From: Candidatus Moraniibacteriota bacterium
GTDB taxonomy: Bacteria; Patescibacteriota; Minisyncoccia; Moranbacterales; GCA-2747515
Direction of reading: 5' to 3'
Length of the DNA stretch: 5,550 nucleotides
Assembly: GCA_027016355.1 (NCBI GenBank)
Contig: JALWAF010000156.1
Location: 1-5,550, forward strand
Part shown: positions 5,548 through 5,550 of the stretch, piece after piece
Numbering within the stretch: position 1 is the stretch's first letter
How the letters are laid out: each line of letters begins with the position of its first letter
Position numbers and translations under genes: made by a program
The notes under the pieces: model-generated
What the model saw: only the letters and a program-made list of their open reading frames with translations
What the model was told of the DNA's origin: nothing
Databases searched by the model: none

Positions 5548-5550
5548 AAT

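Overview
The window is AT-rich (about 30% GC by eye). None of its start codons has a clear Shine-Dalgarno sequence, which fits Bacteroidota better than Firmicutes or Proteobacteria. That is an inference from base composition and start context only. The gene content is that of a surface or extracellular polysaccharide locus: two tandem copies (one cut by the window edge) of a secreted glycoside hydrolase with a repeat tail, a GT2 glycosyltransferase resembling rhamnosyltransferases, and a GT4 glycosyltransferase.

Layout: (1) 1-64 is the tail of an upstream gene, identical in DNA to the tail of the next gene. (2) 125-1666 is a secreted GH26-like hydrolase with three C-terminal repeats of about 51 residues (DUF5648-like). 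(3) About 1717-3036 is an insertion sequence of the IS110 family, IS1111 group, with its transposase on the minus strand. The noncoding segment downstream of the transposase folds on paper into a guide-RNA-like structure, and its loop strands match both the element's own ends and its present flank. (4) 3038-3931 (GT2) and 3928-5547 (GT4) overlap by four bases.

If the element is removed, the hydrolase stop and the GT2 start lie only about 50 bases apart. The original arrangement was therefore probably one operon: hydrolase, hydrolase, GT2, GT4. The glycosyltransferases would build a repeat unit from activated sugars at the cytoplasmic face of the membrane. The exported hydrolases could trim or remodel the polymer outside.

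The least ordinary parts are (a) the putative bridge/seekRNA of the IS, for which candidate donor and target guide matches can be read from this single copy, and (b) two in-frame insertions of a modular, partly palindromic repeat in the GT4 gene. The second insertion is an enlarged version of the first, and every module is read in the same frame. This resembles the Rickettsia palindromic elements in behaviour, though I cannot assign it to a named family.
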